NCBI GenBank assembly: GCA_039881145.1 | Contig: JAYKKI010000005.1 | Coordinates: 26,057,001 to 26,121,000 of the forward strand | Reading direction: 5' to 3' | Length of the DNA: 64,000 nucleotides | From: Druceiella hillmani | Taxonomy: Eukaryota; Arthropoda; Insecta; Lepidoptera; Hepialidae | Shown here: in pieces, positions 13,589 through 27,774 of the stretch | How positions within the stretch are numbered: the first letter of the stretch is position 1 | Layout of the letters: every line of letters begins with the position of its first letter | Translations under genes and position numbers: made by a program | Notes under the pieces: generated by a model | What the model saw: the letters and a program-made list of their open reading frames with translations, nothing else | Database searches by the model: none | Told to the model about the DNA's origin: nothing

Positions 13589-16500
13589 ATTTCAATTAGA
13601 TAAAATTTTTATCATGGAATGGTCAATCCAGCTATTATTACATCAATAGTGTAGAAATTAGTCGCGTCGATTTTTATTCAGAGTGGCCGGACACAACCGT
13701 TCCGGGGTGCATCTCGGCGCGGAATGACAAGCTGGTGTCAAGAAATGTATAGCATAAGATCTGTTGTCTAAATGTTTTTCTTTGTCTCTTATACTATTAC
13801 GTCAATGTAAATTGTTTTTTTATCAAATTAATGAATAGATAAAAGCATTTTGTTGCATGTTTTGCATTTTAAATCAAAGTATAATTGTTTCGAATGAATC
13901 CTCTAAACTTACCCCTTTTTTGCGATTTTGGCGAGGATTGAGTTGCACAAAGCTAATTTTCATGAAATAAATGTATGAAACGAGTGATCTACTGAAAGTC
14001 AAAATCATTATACTACATGTTCCCAGAATCTAGAGTATACTTGGAAAAAATGAAGGTTCTTCGTTAAAAATGTAAACATGCCCTTAAGAAGAGATATTTA
14101 TACATTTATATCTAAAATGAATTGAAATTGAATTATTTTAAAGAAGATTAAGAAAAAGTGAAATGAAAGTATTTTAACTAAATACAATAACAAAAATCAA
14201 TGAACACGAATGTGCATTAACCGAACTAATCTTAAAGTATTTGAGAGACCAATCAAATTGTATGATTATATAAAAGAAATATGAATAAATTTCTATAAAG
14301 TAAAAGTACCTCGAGATACTTGGTTAGTAAAAGATTTAGAAAGCATGAAAAAAGAAAAGTACAACAATTAAAAGCATCAGGAATTTCTCGGGTAAGTTGA
14401 TCTAAAAGCATGATTACCAGTATAAAAGGTATTACTGATAAAAAGTCAAATGTTAGTAAAATAGTACTTATAAATGCGTTAGTAAGGATTATTAGCCTAT
14501 GAAATATGTAAATAACAAAATAAATTAATAAAATAACTTTAATATGATAATAAAGTATATTTAACCTACATGTCTACACGAGCGCAAAGGCAAAAGCGTG
14601 TCTGGCGATGAATGTTCGTTGATTAGCATCAAGTTATTGACTTTAAAATTTCTAGTAACATGGATGTCTTAAGTGTGCTTATAAATGCAGTGTAGACATA
14701 TTATAATGATGGTCATTAAAATGGATGAATGAAAGAAATGTCGGTGGTGGTTCTCTTAGAACGACGGTGTCAACGATGAAATTCGGAAGCGTCGCGAAGA
14801 AAAAAGAATTAAAGTTGTTTGCAATGAGATCCTTAATTCGGCTAATCTTTAAAACGACTATTTAGTACGATTTTGCAACATATCTTTGGTACATCTCAAA
14901 AAAAAATATAAATATTTATAGCCAACGAGACATCGAAGAAATTACAATTTAGCAAACAAGGAAAGAAATGGATGTCTGAATCAATTGTATCATATGAATA
15001 TGGTAGGATTGATAAAAAGGATGTTATCTATCATTTTTTAAAAAGAAAATTGAGGAAACAAAAAAGACAATGTAAGTGTAACACTATATAAAACCATATG
15101 TAAAAAAATTAAAATCATATAGAAAAAGATATTCCAAATGAAAATTTACCTAATAGTTATTGTTGCCTCCCATCGGGCTATGTAATTGAAACCATTAGCC
15201 ACTGTCGTTGTCAAAAAAATTTGGAATTCTATTTAAAAAAAATTTTAAAATATAAAGCAGTTAATTCAGGACCAAGCGCGCTCTGTGCGGTAATGGCTCT
15301 TAAGCGGGATGTCTACATAATAATACAAAATAATTATTTTAAATTTAATAAGTGCGAAAGGGACGCGATGATAACTATGGGGCTGGCCAATATTTTCCGC
15401 AAATACTCCTCACAAGTATGCAATTTAAATAGATGAAAAGAACTTTTAATAAAAACGCCCCAGCTCTTTCATGTAAATTAAGACCATTGTGTAAATAGGT
15501 AAATTTATCCATAAAAAGTGGACTTAAAGCCAACTTTACAATCCTTTTTAATTTAGTGCAAACAATTTGTTTTGACATTGCCTTCATACATTTTGGTACC
15601 ATTTTCAACCATGTTTTCTGCAAGCGTAGAAATAGAATCGTATCGTATTACCTATTTATGAATTTTTTTTGGTATGTAAAGACTAATTTTAATTGTACTT
15701 AGTTCCTATATTATACCGATTTACTTCCCTACAAGTGAGGGTTTTCTTCAATGAGACCAAAAACGAATTTCGAGCTGATATTAAATTAATTAATACTTTC
15801 CTGTTTGAAAAAGGTTAAACACCGAAGAATTCCATAAAAGTCTGGTAGCCGTACTAGGCCTATCTTCTCTAAGTTGCAACTGCTAAAAACGAGGTCTTTC
15901 AAAATCTACGTACAAAAACATAAAATAAAAATTTACTTAAAATCTACAGTTGTTGCGTATTTCAAGGACCTTGATGAAAACTATTTTAAAAATATTTTAA
16001 TGGCTTAGAAAGCAGATGGAAGAATTACATTGACCTTGGTAATACATTGAGTCATGTTGAAAATAAATATAATTTTATATTAATTTTCAACATGAAAATG
16101 CAATTTCAACATGAACATGCGCAATATAACGAAATTAGAGTTTTACGCATATTTTGTGAAATTATAAAAATACCTGCCATCATTATTGATGCAATTATAA
16201 ATTTTACCGGAAAAACTTTTTTCCAAATTTATTAAAATTATTGTAAAATATTGTTAGGAATTTCAAATTTCATTTACAGCTTAACTTACTCATAAAATAA
16301 TTTCTTGACCTAAGTTTATATTATTTATTCAATTCCGATTCAATAATCCTAAAAGGTACTTCGAATCAATTAAGCCAACCAATGCTATAAAGTTTAGTAA
16401 ACTCCCTGAGGCGGAAGAAATATTTATGATTATCGTTCGCAATCGCCTGTTAAATACTTGCTCGGAGATTTCCAGCAATAAGTTGAGTTACGTTTAAAGA

Positions 16501-18150
16501 AAATTAATGTAAACTCTAACAATAATATCCTTATTTAATTTTGCAAGGAATATAATATAAATTTAATATTCTATTTTCGGGTTACAATGTTAAATGAATA
16601 TAAAACCACTATCTGTAAGATTATTAAAATATTGCTATTCAAAAAAATCATCAACTTGCTATACATTAACAATCTTTCTTCGGAAACTAACTTTAGAAAC
16701 TTGCTTTTTTTATTTAATCCATATTCATTTCAACGACAAATTGAAGTGAATATGAATAATTTTTCAAAATAAAATGTTCATTAATATTCTGATAATTACT
16801 GTTGCAATATAACATCAGTAATGCTAGTTTAATTTAAAAAATGGAAAACTGCAATTGTCGGTAAAAATTATAAGTTAATTATTGTAGCTTTTGCAATATA
16901 AATATAATAATGATATAATGATTCCCAATATCACTTTAACATTTAAATAAGAAATTCAAATGTATAAACAACTTAACTGAAATTTGTGTTTTTAGAATGG
17001 TTGTTGTTCTTTTAAACTCCTGCTTGGATCTGTATCACAAAAAAAGTACTGAAACCAGTCACTAACAATTGGTATTATCTGATGAAATGAGTATTTTAGT
17101 TTGGCGTGTCAAGGTTTTCAGATATTCGTCAATAATCACAATGACAGTTGGATTATTTTCGTCTTAAAATTTACGTTATTTTTTTCATTTTCAGTTGAAA
17201 CCGCCCTTATTAACTTATTACCTTCTAGTTTATTTATTTTATGGATCATCTTTAAAAAAAAGAACTCGTTTTTACATCATGATATCAAATACCCAGAAAT
17301 AGTGGTGAGAAATTTGTTAGTCATATTGATTTATCTAACGTAAATCACGCTGCCACAAAAATTATGTACCAGAAAAATTTGGAAACTGTTATTAAAATTA
17401 AAAGCGAATTAGGCCAACCTGTCACAAAGAGCTTCTCAGTTCAACGTGTATATTGTATTTATTACGTAAGTCAACCCAACAATTTTTTTTTCATTAAATA
17501 TATTAGGATTTCGTATATCTTGTAATTTTGTTGTGTTATTTCATGAGAATATGTCTTTTGTCGCTTCGTAGCTTCTATGTTTTTTAATTTACCATCAAAT
17601 AAGCTAAAATTTTGCAAACGTATTCTTTAAGTAAAGTTAATATCGTGTAAAAAAACCATCTCAGTCGTAACGTGAAATTCAAGAGTCGTCACCAGAGCGT
17701 TGCCTTATTAAATTTCATAAAGGAAAAGAAAACCTTTTGACTTTCACAAGTGCTTCTTGCCAGTACACGCTGTTTGAAAATATAGTCTTGACAATAACTT
17801 TAAAATGGATAAAGAAAGTTTATAGATCCGTTAATTTAATATCATGATAAAATCAAGTCAAACGAACAAGTGACGATTTGGTCATTACGAAGAGTTAATT
17901 CATTCACCTTTTAAAAATATCCATTTAAGATTTTTAAATAGAGCATATACCAGATTGTACCAGAAGTTTGTTCAGCGTAACTAGGGGAACTAAAAGAAAT
18001 GATAATAGTGATGACTGCCCAAGCATCCATCTTGATATTTTTTAAATTAATCGCATCCGTATAAAATCAATAGGTGTTAATTTTTTATTTGTACTGTTGA
18101 ATTAATAGTAAGGCGTTGTCTTCATTCCAATAAAACTCAATATCCATTAT
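13589..18150. other. AT-rich stretch, nothing firmly recognised
   Basis: No supported gene. The segment 15250-15430 is somewhat richer in G and C and carries short frames on both strands (15221-15436 plus, 15375-15623 minus). I see no domain in either. A possible degraded coding remnant around 14240-14460 could not be matched to any family. Confidence 0.4.
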
Positions 18151-18154
18151 CTTA

Positions 18155-18840
18155 TTGCCGGCGCGGTGTTATTTATTCGTACGGGCGCACATACAGCTAC
18201 GAAGGAGCGCACAGTGCAAATGCGCGCACAAGACACGTGCTTTGTGTTCGCGACTCGCCGAAAGTCGTAAAGTTAGACGACCGGGGGAAGGGTGCGCACC
18301 GCAACGAGAGCGACCTTAACAACGGCGCAACGCCTGTGGCAAGGACACCCTTGCAGAGTCTGCTGCATGTTGTATCAAATGTCGCCCTGTAGCCTGTACC
18401 CGGCTCTATGCGATGTTATTCTGGACTTAAATACCGTGCAATAATTAACCCATGAATTTGTGGTAATAAGTGGAACATGTGCAAAATAAAATTTATATCA
18501 GCCTATTTAGTCCTCCATAGGAGGGCATATATTTTTAATTTTCATGTTCCCTGCGCCACATTTTGATGCCAACATCTATAGGCGCAGGTATAAACCGGAT
18601 CGTTGGCGTGGCGACGCTTGCCGGGTCGCCACGCTATACTAAGGTATATATATAGTCTATATCTAGTAGAATGTACGGTATGGCCACGTGTCGCCATGCG
18701 CAACCGACTACGCGACCCACTCCTCACTCAGTTCGACGCTGTTGTTTACTACAATACACATAACCTGTGCTTTATTATTTTTGTATTAATTGTAAATAAA
18801 TGTTTATTAAATAAAGTCACCATTTTCCGTAAGAAATTCG
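18155..18840 (+). promoter_or_regulatory. CpG-rich island with TATA, initiator-like and poly(A) signals; possible solo LTR
   Basis: 18165-18360 and 18545-18735 are strikingly CpG-rich against an AT-rich background. In order come a stem-loop (cctgcgcc 18550-18557 with ggcgcagg 18581-18588), a perfect 10-bp stem (gcgtggcgac 18606-18615 with gtcgccacgc 18625-18634), a TATA run near 18643-18652, an insect-type initiator match tcagttc at 18728, and two AATAAA signals near 18797 and 18810. U3-R-U5 order with a short transcribed segment would fit a solitary LTR. However, no TG...CA ends, primer-binding site or target duplication were found, and TATA-to-initiator spacing (about 80 bp) is too long for one core promoter. 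A host promoter or CpG island is the alternative. Confidence 0.35.
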
Positions 18841-21800
18841 TAATATTTTATTTTTTCATTATGCTATATTTAGTCCTATAATAATCTTGTCTTTTATGCA
18901 TATTACTTGTACAAACACGATGTTTCACATGTGCCAGGCGTCCCGTGACGGCTCACTGTTTTTTTAAACTACGACATGCATTATCAATATCAAACTTTCA
19001 TTGAAATCCATTAAATCGTTTAAAGGTGAAAGGAAGAAACACAAACGAAAAAAACACAAATATTCCCGTTTACTATAATGTTAAAAATTTATTAAATTAC
19101 TTACTAATTATTAATTAATTTGTTACGGAATATTTAAATTTCACTTTTTTTTTCAATGAAATGTAGCTAATAATGTTTTTTATTTAAATATTATTCTTTA
19201 CTTCAGTCATTTAATCACAAGAAAAAGACTTACGGGAGCTGTAAACATAAAACTATTTTTAAAATGCCAATATTAATTGTTCTTTTTAATAAAACTGGCT
19301 CTTTTTTTCTTTTTCTCTTTTTCGCCTGAAAACACTACTTAGGACTTAAAAATGGGTAGATTTAAAGTTTTATTTTATATTTTATGTTATGCTTAGTCAT
19401 TGTGCAGAAGCGGACAAAATATTTTTATGATATTTAGGGAATCAGACTCAATTTCCTACTACTGGTTTAGGCTTGTTCATAATACTCCTTTTTCATATTT
19501 TATTATGGATTTTCATATATCAAGTGGTTGTTTCACAGTAGAAAAGTCAGAATTACAATACAAACCGTTTAATTTATTAATTGAAAATACATTCAAAACT
19601 AGAGTTCTAGCCGGAACTGAGCAACATATACTCCTACTTTGTTATAGTAAACGAAATAACTAAATATTCTTGCCCCAGAAATAAATTTCCAATACATGCA
19701 CGTAAATTAATAACATATAACCATGATATCTATTACGAATACCCTATTTTATGAAGGTATATATAAATTGCAAATTTTGCTGTTTTGCTTCAGACGATCA
19801 GAATACGAGTATATTAGCAAGTGAAATTCGTCTGTACTTTTTCATCAGTTAATCTTTTTTTAATAAATTTTTCGTTGATACGGTTAAGTCTTTATATTAT
19901 TTGATAGAGTGTTGTATAATTACCAAAATATTAAATTGTAAGTAACTGTTTACTGTTTAAAAATTAGTTGTTTTCAAATTGTTTTGTTAGGCATAAATAA
20001 ATGGGTGTTTTTTTTTATATATATACCTGATATCTTTAAAAATACTTAAACCAGTTACATAAGGAGTAGAAATAAAATTCAAGTATGATTCTGGTCGTAT
20101 GGACTGTAAGTTTGTGCATACGTCGATGTTACTTATGTACTAGGATATTTCATCATTCGTTTATTGGTCAGGTGTAGTATAACAGCATAATATACTCGAT
20201 AGGACTAGGATGAAGACGAAAGAGAGTGATTTGCTATTAGGCGTATCTATATATTGATGTATATATGAATATTTGCGTGAATTGGGTTGCGGTTACATTT
20301 AAATATTACCTGATACAGTTAAATAACTTGTTAGAGTTAGCTATTTCAAAAAAAAAATGAAACCCATGCAAGATTGTTCACAGGTGCACCCATCTATTTG
20401 TCATTGCTGGTTGTCTCAGAAACACTTTCATATAACAATTTTAAAGTTAGTGTAGTGTAGAAACATATAAACTCCTATTTTAATAAGTAACGTAAGTACT
20501 CAGTACAACAATTCAATTTTACTGTCCGTGGGTTTGAATAGTTTTTTTGTTCTTAAACATAACAAATGATTACACAAGTTTAAATAATCACGAAAATGTG
20601 GTTAACATACTAAATTTGAAAATCATAACAAAACAAAAAAAACCTTTTTTAAAGTAGGAAATAATTCGGAATTTTCTTGATTTAAAAAAGATTTTGGATA
20701 AAGTTAGTTAATTTCTTTTAATATTTCCATATAACTGTGAACATCGACTAAATACACCTTATTTGTGTTTCTCGATGGCTTTCTTATACGAATGAATGAG
20801 CTGAGGAATGCTTTTAAATACTCTGTAATAACTCACTCTTCTCTGTATCCTTAATTTTTTGCTCATTAATATTTCAATTTAATTATAAATTCGTTCCGTT
20901 GATTTATCTTATTATTTTGATTTACTTCATTTTCATTACTCTACGAGCAGAGTGGTTCTGACAGAATTGCGACGGTTAAACGGTAAATGTATCTGTTGTT
21001 AACCTAAGCATTTACAGTTACTGAAGTCCACTTAATGCCAAACTCTCCAAATTCTAGGGTGTCTGATTAACATCAACAGTCCAAACATGGAACCGAATAA
21101 CCGTTACGAGAACCTACAATCTATTGCTTAGATACGAAGCCTCATACACTTGCGGAGAAACATTATCTGTCAACCATAATTATAATATTTTTCTTTTTAT
21201 GTCGCCGATAAAATAGCATTGAGGAAAAAATTGTCTGTCCGTTTAAATATGCATTAATCTAAATATTATTTTTAACTCAAGAATTGCTACATATCTTTTA
21301 AACCTTGACGGTATGGGCGAAGAACATCCATACTACTGAAGGCTGAAGCTCCGCTATTGTAGATGTTTGCAACAGCTGAATAGTTTTAGAAAATAAAATG
21401 AAAATTATGAAGTAAAACGAATCCTCTCAAATTGCAAAAGTTTTCAGTTAAGGAACGATATACAATATTTATTGTGGAAAGTTACATTCTAATAATGAAA
21501 ACAATTATATTGTATACAAATACTTCTTGTCGATTGGTGTGTATTACGGACTAGTTGCTTACCTGTACTATTAAAAATCTAGTAATATTTTATGGTGGCA
21601 TTTTTATTAATATTCAATGGTTAAAATTTTAATACAACTGAACATGCGTTTCGGTAAATAGATAGACACAATTTTTTTACTGTTTCGCAATATAAATTAC
21701 ATGAAGTAAAATTTGAATGAGCGACTATTTGGAAGTTTTTTGACATAAATTATTTTCTACAAAACAAACCTATTTTTGATGATAGAAGTAAATGGAATAA

Positions 21801-24575
21801 ATAAGAGTATTTCCCATGAATACTAAAAATAATAGGAGTAGTTATGTACATTATTTTAAGGAATATGTACTTAATGATGATGGGGAATTATCTATTTTAT
21901 TTTTATTCAAGTTACCGAAATTATAATGATACATTTGTTAAGGTTGGATAAATTACACATCGAATGTATAAAATATTTCATAAAATTTTTTTACTTAAAA
22001 AGATTGCCTATTAAAGGATTTTTGCTTTTTCTGTTTTCAATTGGAAAATGGTTGCGGGTTATTAATTCTTATGCTCAACTCTTATTATGCTTTTTTTCCA
22101 AATTGTGTTTGAAGGCAGTATTACATTTTAGAACGTTTTACTAATTTATTTGAAATATATTTATTATTCTTTTCGCATCACTATGACCTTTTTTTAAAAT
22201 CAGTAATATTAATTTTATAGAATATTACACTTTACAGTCAATGAATAAAAAACAGAAAGAATTATAATTGAACTTCAAGACTTGTCATAAAAAAAGGTTT
22301 AAAATGTTCTATATCCTTTAAATTCCTAGACGTACATTTTATGAAACTTTTGTATATTAGGTACGTTTGTTTCATTTACAAAAGGAACTCCTACTTTATT
22401 ACAGCTTTTAAAAAACACATACTCCTCGAAAGTTTTCTCATAGTTTTGGTTCGCATATTTTCCTTCATGGCGAAAAAAAAATTTCTTACAATTTTAAAAC
22501 TTTTCCAAGGAAATTTATAAGGTATTATAAATTTTCAGTAAAGTCAGCTATGGATATGATTTCTAAGGATACACCCAATCAAATTTAAGAGAGCTAAAAC
22601 CCGGTTAATGCAAGGGTAGTTTATAAGCTTTATATGTATTTGCAACAGTGCTGTGATATATTTGAAGGTAAATTTTGAAGCTGAACTTGCCATTTGGTTA
22701 CACTTTTCCCAATTCTTTTTAAATTTATAGAATTTTCACTGAAGGTAATTAAAATAATAACTTTGCGTGACAATAAGAAATAAAAATATTTGTACTTAAA
22801 CTTAATATAGTCTGCAATTATAGGAAAACATAACGAAAAATACTATCTCATCGATGAATTCGCTGGTGGCATCAGCTAGGTTACAAGCAGATTTTTAATT
22901 TTTGGCAGCACCTTGTAACTGAACAGTCATGGCCTACGAAGATAAATAGTATGCAAGCGCTGCACTTTTCTAATTACAAATAATAAAAAGAATCACAATT
23001 CTCATTTCTTCGAGAAAAACTGTGTTTGAATATTTTAACGCTTTGACACCTAAATATCACGATAATTGTTTTTCTCGATAAAAATAAGGAAAGGTTTTTC
23101 CACGGTTTTGACTGCGTGGCCATAAAAAAAGCATTCTTTGCTAATTTTCCATACGCAGTTTATTAGTTTGACTAAATATATAAAATAATTCTATTGATTG
23201 ATTTTTCACTGTCATTTTTTGATCTTTTTTTTATAATTTTTATTATTTTTTTAATCTTACTTTTAATTTGACTATGCTTGGTTGGTTCTCTATAAAACAA
23301 TTTTAACACGGCTTCTTAATAGTATTAAAAATTGCATTAAATCACGTAACTGTGGTTCGTATGCTACATTAAAGATCTATTTATAACTTTTTTCAATAAA
23401 TTTTGATGTCCTTTCATTGCTTTTCATTATTTTACTTCCTTTTTAAATCTTCATTTTTAATATGTTTTACATATTCATTGACTTCTAATAGAAAATGGAT
23501 TCTCAATGCTATTAGTAAAACAATTTTTTTTTCTTCTATCATAAAATATATCAAAAAATCACCTTGATGAAATTACATGCTTAAGTTCTTAACCGTTTCA
23601 AATAAAAGAAAACGAAATATTTTACATATTTAATTATTTTTCTCGCTTTTATGAGCGTAAGCAAATTTGTAATTTAAAAATGGAATCCACATTGTCAAAT
23701 ATTACGTAAATATTTCTGAGAGAGTTGGGATATTAACTAATGATATTACACTGTTGTAGAAATTTTTATACCCAAAGTGTTTTTTTCTTATTTTTTCCGT
23801 GAAAACCTTAAAAAATAACTTTAAGTAAATAACTCTACATAAGCATCTTTTCAATTCAAAATGTCAGCAATATCTTTACTTGATCATTTTTATTCCCAAA
23901 AGCATTTTAGAAATATGTTCTGTGATGTTTGCTTCATTTAATGACTAATTTATCGTTTAAAATTAATACCCAATTTGAACATATTTTATTTATTTCTGGG
24001 GGCAGGTAACATCGACTTAACACGTCTATCGCCGAGTTTTTGGGTGGCAGTTAAACATGACATTTCCCGCAAAACTTAGTACCCAAGTGGAATCATTGGA
24101 TGGAATATCTACGAAACGGCTGAGATAGACCGATTTATTTTATTTTACGTTTACTTATGTTAAGATTACCATGAACTTATCCTTGGGGAATATTTAATAA
24201 TACGAGAATTGGCTGATATATGAATGATTTAATATTGTAATTAAAACGTTGTTGACACTTCCTCTAATCAGTCAGCAATAGCAACCATACATGAAGTGTT
24301 TAAACGTACATTAAGATGAAGACTTTGCTATTGAATGAGATGTTAACATGACAAATATAATGTTAAAGATATATTTTTTATTGAAGATTGTAATATTGGT
24401 TATTATCATTGTTTATTAAAGACAATAAACATTTGATATTGAAATGAGTAATTCACTTTTTACAAACCTTTAATAAGTCGTGGGGCAAAGTCCTGCTTTA
24501 CAAAGTATTTTTCACTTCGTCTTTCTTTCTCGACCCTCCTAGTTCTTTCACAAAATATCATTCATTTCAGTGTGT
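18841..24575. other. AT-rich stretch, nothing recognised
   Basis: No supported gene or structured repeat. Frames such as 19400-19663 and 21926-22144 lack motifs. Long homopolymer A and T runs are common. Confidence 0.45.
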
Positions 24576-24618
24576 AGCTAAATTCTCGTAACATTCTTTA
24601 AGATAAACGGAATAACTC
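24576..24618 (+). repeat. 43-bp dispersed direct repeat, copy 1
   Basis: This segment (tagctaaattctcgtaacat through ggaataact) recurs at 26142-26184 with one mismatch. The similarity stops abruptly at both ends, so it is a short copied block rather than two long repeats. Confidence 0.85.
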
Positions 24619-26141
24619 ACTTGCAATGAAGCGTGTTTATTTCCATTGCATAAAGTACCACTTTTAAACTTCTTTTGAAGTAAACTATGAAAATTGTCTA
24701 CTCAATGCCATCACATTCAACATCAAGTATTTTTATAAGACCACTAATATTTTGCAGTACATTAAATCAGTACGCTACTCTTAGGATAAAAGGGTAATAA
24801 ATGCCTTTTCTCTATTTCTCTACCATAAAGACGTGGCACTAGGAGCCTATAAATTGTTTTCATTTATTAAGCTTAAAAGTTCTGCAGTAATTTTCGAGGG
24901 ATACAAATCTCGTAAAAAGTGATTAAATTTTTTTTCAGTAAATAACTGTAGCTCGGAAGTGCTGGAAACAAATAAATATTCATCTTTGCCCCTCGAAATG
25001 ACATATTACTTTCAAGTTCAGTGATTTCAGTGCTCTCAACTTCTAAACAATTACAATTTTAGGGCCGAGATTGTGAACTCGTGAGGTCAGACAGATCGAG
25101 ACTTATTTCCAACAAAATATTGGAATCTTAGATATCGATACAGAGACAAAAATATCTGTCGCAATAATTATCTCTTAGTTCGATCTAAATGTAAGTGCCG
25201 CATCGAAAACTTCCTGGCTCCCCTTAGACCACAAACGCAGTTCTTCCACGCAAATTAAGCACACTTGACGATGAATCCATTAATTTTACTGATTAGTGAT
25301 ACAAGTCCTAAAATTATTACATTTTTACTATAAATATTAAAATTAAGTGATCAGGGTACGAACTTTTGTCTCTTTTGTCCTTATTATCCCTTTTGTCCAT
25401 ATTTTTATTTCTGGTTTTTGTGTTTCAAAGATTCTTAAAGAGCTTGACAATTAAAAGTAATTTGATATTGACAGTGATTTTGTAATGTTTGTAATATGTT
25501 GCATCTACAAGTTTTATATTTAGAATGACAAAGCAATAGACTATCATTTTTGAGAAAATTAAAAAATCTCACTTCCAAAAATAAGCAATAAAGGAAATAA
25601 AAAAAATGTAGTTGAGTTATGTAAAATAACATGGATATTTAAATACTAAAAAAAATTATCAATTGAGAAGAAAATTAGCGAAAAAAAACTGAAGAAAGCA
25701 CTTATGTAATAGATAAAAGAATACTAATGCGTTGAATGGTGATTTCTAAATCCATATTAGAAATCAGGTAATCTGACTAGTAGTTTAAGGCGTTTTAAGA
25801 AGAGTTTCTCAAATGACGCTGTTGGCCCACATGTTTTTTTAAAATAATTGTTTGCGCTATTTTTAAATATTCAGGAACAGAATTAATCAAAAAGAGGCCT
25901 TTTTAAAAGTACGTCAACATGATAATTGTTTTCCGCGGTAGCTATTTTAGTAGTTCAGGTTAAATTTCGATAATTTCAGGTACCTTCTTGGGATTTAGAT
26001 TCTAATTGATTTTCTTTGCAATTTCGGTTGGAGTGATCAACCTCATCGCAACTTGGACTAATATTTGAGTATTATATCTAGCATAGATTGCATATTGTTT
26101 GGTTAAAATGTTGTAGCTAAATAATAAATTTTTCATGACAA
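24619..26141. other. AT-rich stretch between two short repeats
   Basis: No gene recognised. The part 25060-25260 is slightly GC-richer and without clear coding signal. Confidence 0.4.
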
Positions 26142-26184
26142 TAGCTACATTCTCGTAACATTCTTTAAGATAAACGGAATAACT
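26142..26184 (+). repeat. 43-bp dispersed direct repeat, copy 2
   Basis: Partner of 24576-24618 in the same orientation, 1566 bp downstream, one mismatch (tagctacattc versus tagctaaattc). Confidence 0.85.
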
Positions 26185-26689
26185 AGGCAACAGCTGAGAT
26201 AGAAAAATGAAATACTTCAGCTTTTACATAATTTCTTCCTGCCCATTTACTTTGTACATGTGTGCTTGTTTCACTCAAACATTTCTCAAAGTTAACGTAT
26301 TTGAATTCTTTCATTGTTTTTTTTAAATTTCGAGTTAGTGCCAAATGCTTTTGTTTTTCCTTTCATTACATTTCTGATCGGTTAATTTCCTGTCATGGTA
26401 TTTTCTATTGTAGAATAGCCTCTTTCACTGCCAGATGAAATTTCGCAGCCAAATTAATTTATATGCGCGACTTAACTACAAAAAGAAGTTAAAAGTGCTA
26501 GACTCTACGGTTTTCGAGAATTTGTAATCCAAATTGGTAATTTTAACTCGGGTCCCTGAGGAGCTATACACTGGAATGTACGTACCGTCCTTTGAAATTA
26601 TTTGCTTTTGGCGTCCTTAAAAATTTGATAGTATTTACAATAATTTTATTCGAAAATTTTATATTATTCTTTATCTTCACTATTTCCTG

Positions 26690-27760
26690 ATGACGATGCG
26701 AATCTCGATACTGTCAAACAGCGGAATGTCAGAGATCCTATTAACGTAACTCTTCCCGAGCTCCGTAATTTGAAGTCAGACAACATCGTTAGGAATCTTG
26801 ATTTTGACCAGAATCCTGTTAATAATGTTTTCATGCGTTGATAACATTATTAACAGGATTGTGAAGACTGTGTAGAACGCTTCGATTCGAGGACATTAGT
26901 ACTTAATGACTTTTAACCATGGCCTAAACAAGTGTCACTTTTTAAAAATCTGGAAAGTAGAGAGGCTCTAAGTTATCCCGAAGAGTAAAGGGAAGCACCT
27001 AGCTATATTTTCTTAGACATCTTCGACGCGTTTGATTTTGCCTGGCGACCAGCCATTTCGTTCGCACTAGAGTCTCATATAATTCTGAGTTAATCCAGCG
27101 ATGAAGTTTTTACTTGAAGGTCTCTTTTTATGATGTTGAACCTTTTTATGATGTTGGCTACCCGCAAGGCGTGGTATTTATTTCCATTTTGTGGAACGCG
27201 ATATTTAACTCTATACTCGCAATACCCTTTCCAAGGTTGTGGTGCCATCCGCTATGTCGTGGACGCGTTGCTAATGATCGGAAGCGCGAGCCATTAATAA
27301 TTTGAGAATTGGACAGTAATTAGACAGTTGAGAATTGGACATTCCGGGTTATTTGATTGAGACACTGAAAATAAGTGTAGCATTGTCCACATAATTCCAA
27401 AGCTGCTCTCTTCAAGTGGAGACAGGCAGGGAAGCTGAGGGTAGTAATGTTCAGATCTAATATGGGTTTGTGGGGCCAGTCACGCACCTGAGCATGATAT
27501 TCGATTTTAAATGAAACTTTCTGCCGCAAGCGCGGTACATCGGGTGGGGGATAGAGTTCTTTTCCACGCTATTACTCAAATTTCTAGAGCCGACCCCAGG
27601 CTAAATACCTCTTCTCTTAAACTAATGTATACGGCATTATACTTCAATATATCGACCTATACGCCATCTGTGAAATTTTGGGTAGTCAGAATCCAACAAG
27701 TTCGTGAAGTCATGTCACAACAAGTGCCGCTTGTAGATCTTAACAAGGCTGGCTAGGTAT
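26690..27760 (+). pseudogene. R1-like non-LTR retrotransposon reverse transcriptase remnant
   Basis: The remnant encodes parts of a LINE reverse transcriptase, the enzyme that copies element RNA into DNA at the target site. Around 27010-27045 one frame reads LDIFDAFDFAW, matching the first catalytic-Asp block (D-x-x-x-A-F-D-x-A-W) of R1/jockey-type enzymes. At 27155-27215, in another frame, GYPQGVVFISILWN matches the G-x-PQG-S-x-L-x-P-x-LWN block. At 27250-27275 the original frame returns with RYVVDALLMI, where the catalytic YADD has become YVVD. A 27511-27756 frame (81 codons) resembles the region after the RT core (AITQISRADPRL...). Stops and at least two frameshifts separate these blocks. 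26690-27000 is only weakly coding-like. The C-terminal zinc-knuckle part and 5' end are missing. Inactive. Confidence 0.7.
26812..26860. repeat. Perfect 18-bp foldback
   Basis: aatcctgttaataatgtt (26812-26829) and its exact reverse complement (26843-26860) flank a 13-base loop. It lies inside the LINE remnant, upstream of the first catalytic block, and does not look like a coding feature or a bacterial-style terminator. A local inverted duplication is the simplest reading. Confidence 0.9.
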
Positions 27761-27774
27761 ATAGTTTGGAAATA

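Noticed and set aside
14240..15150. Possible degraded coding sequence (short runs of open frame with charged residues).
   Set aside because: No motif of any transposase, reverse transcriptase or host family could be placed. The frames are short and broken.
18985..19055. A segment (caaactttcattgaaatcca, then gtgaaaggaagaaacacaaac) recalling a motif common near the 3' end of many insect repeats.
   Set aside because: The similarity is from memory, short, and without a partner in the window.
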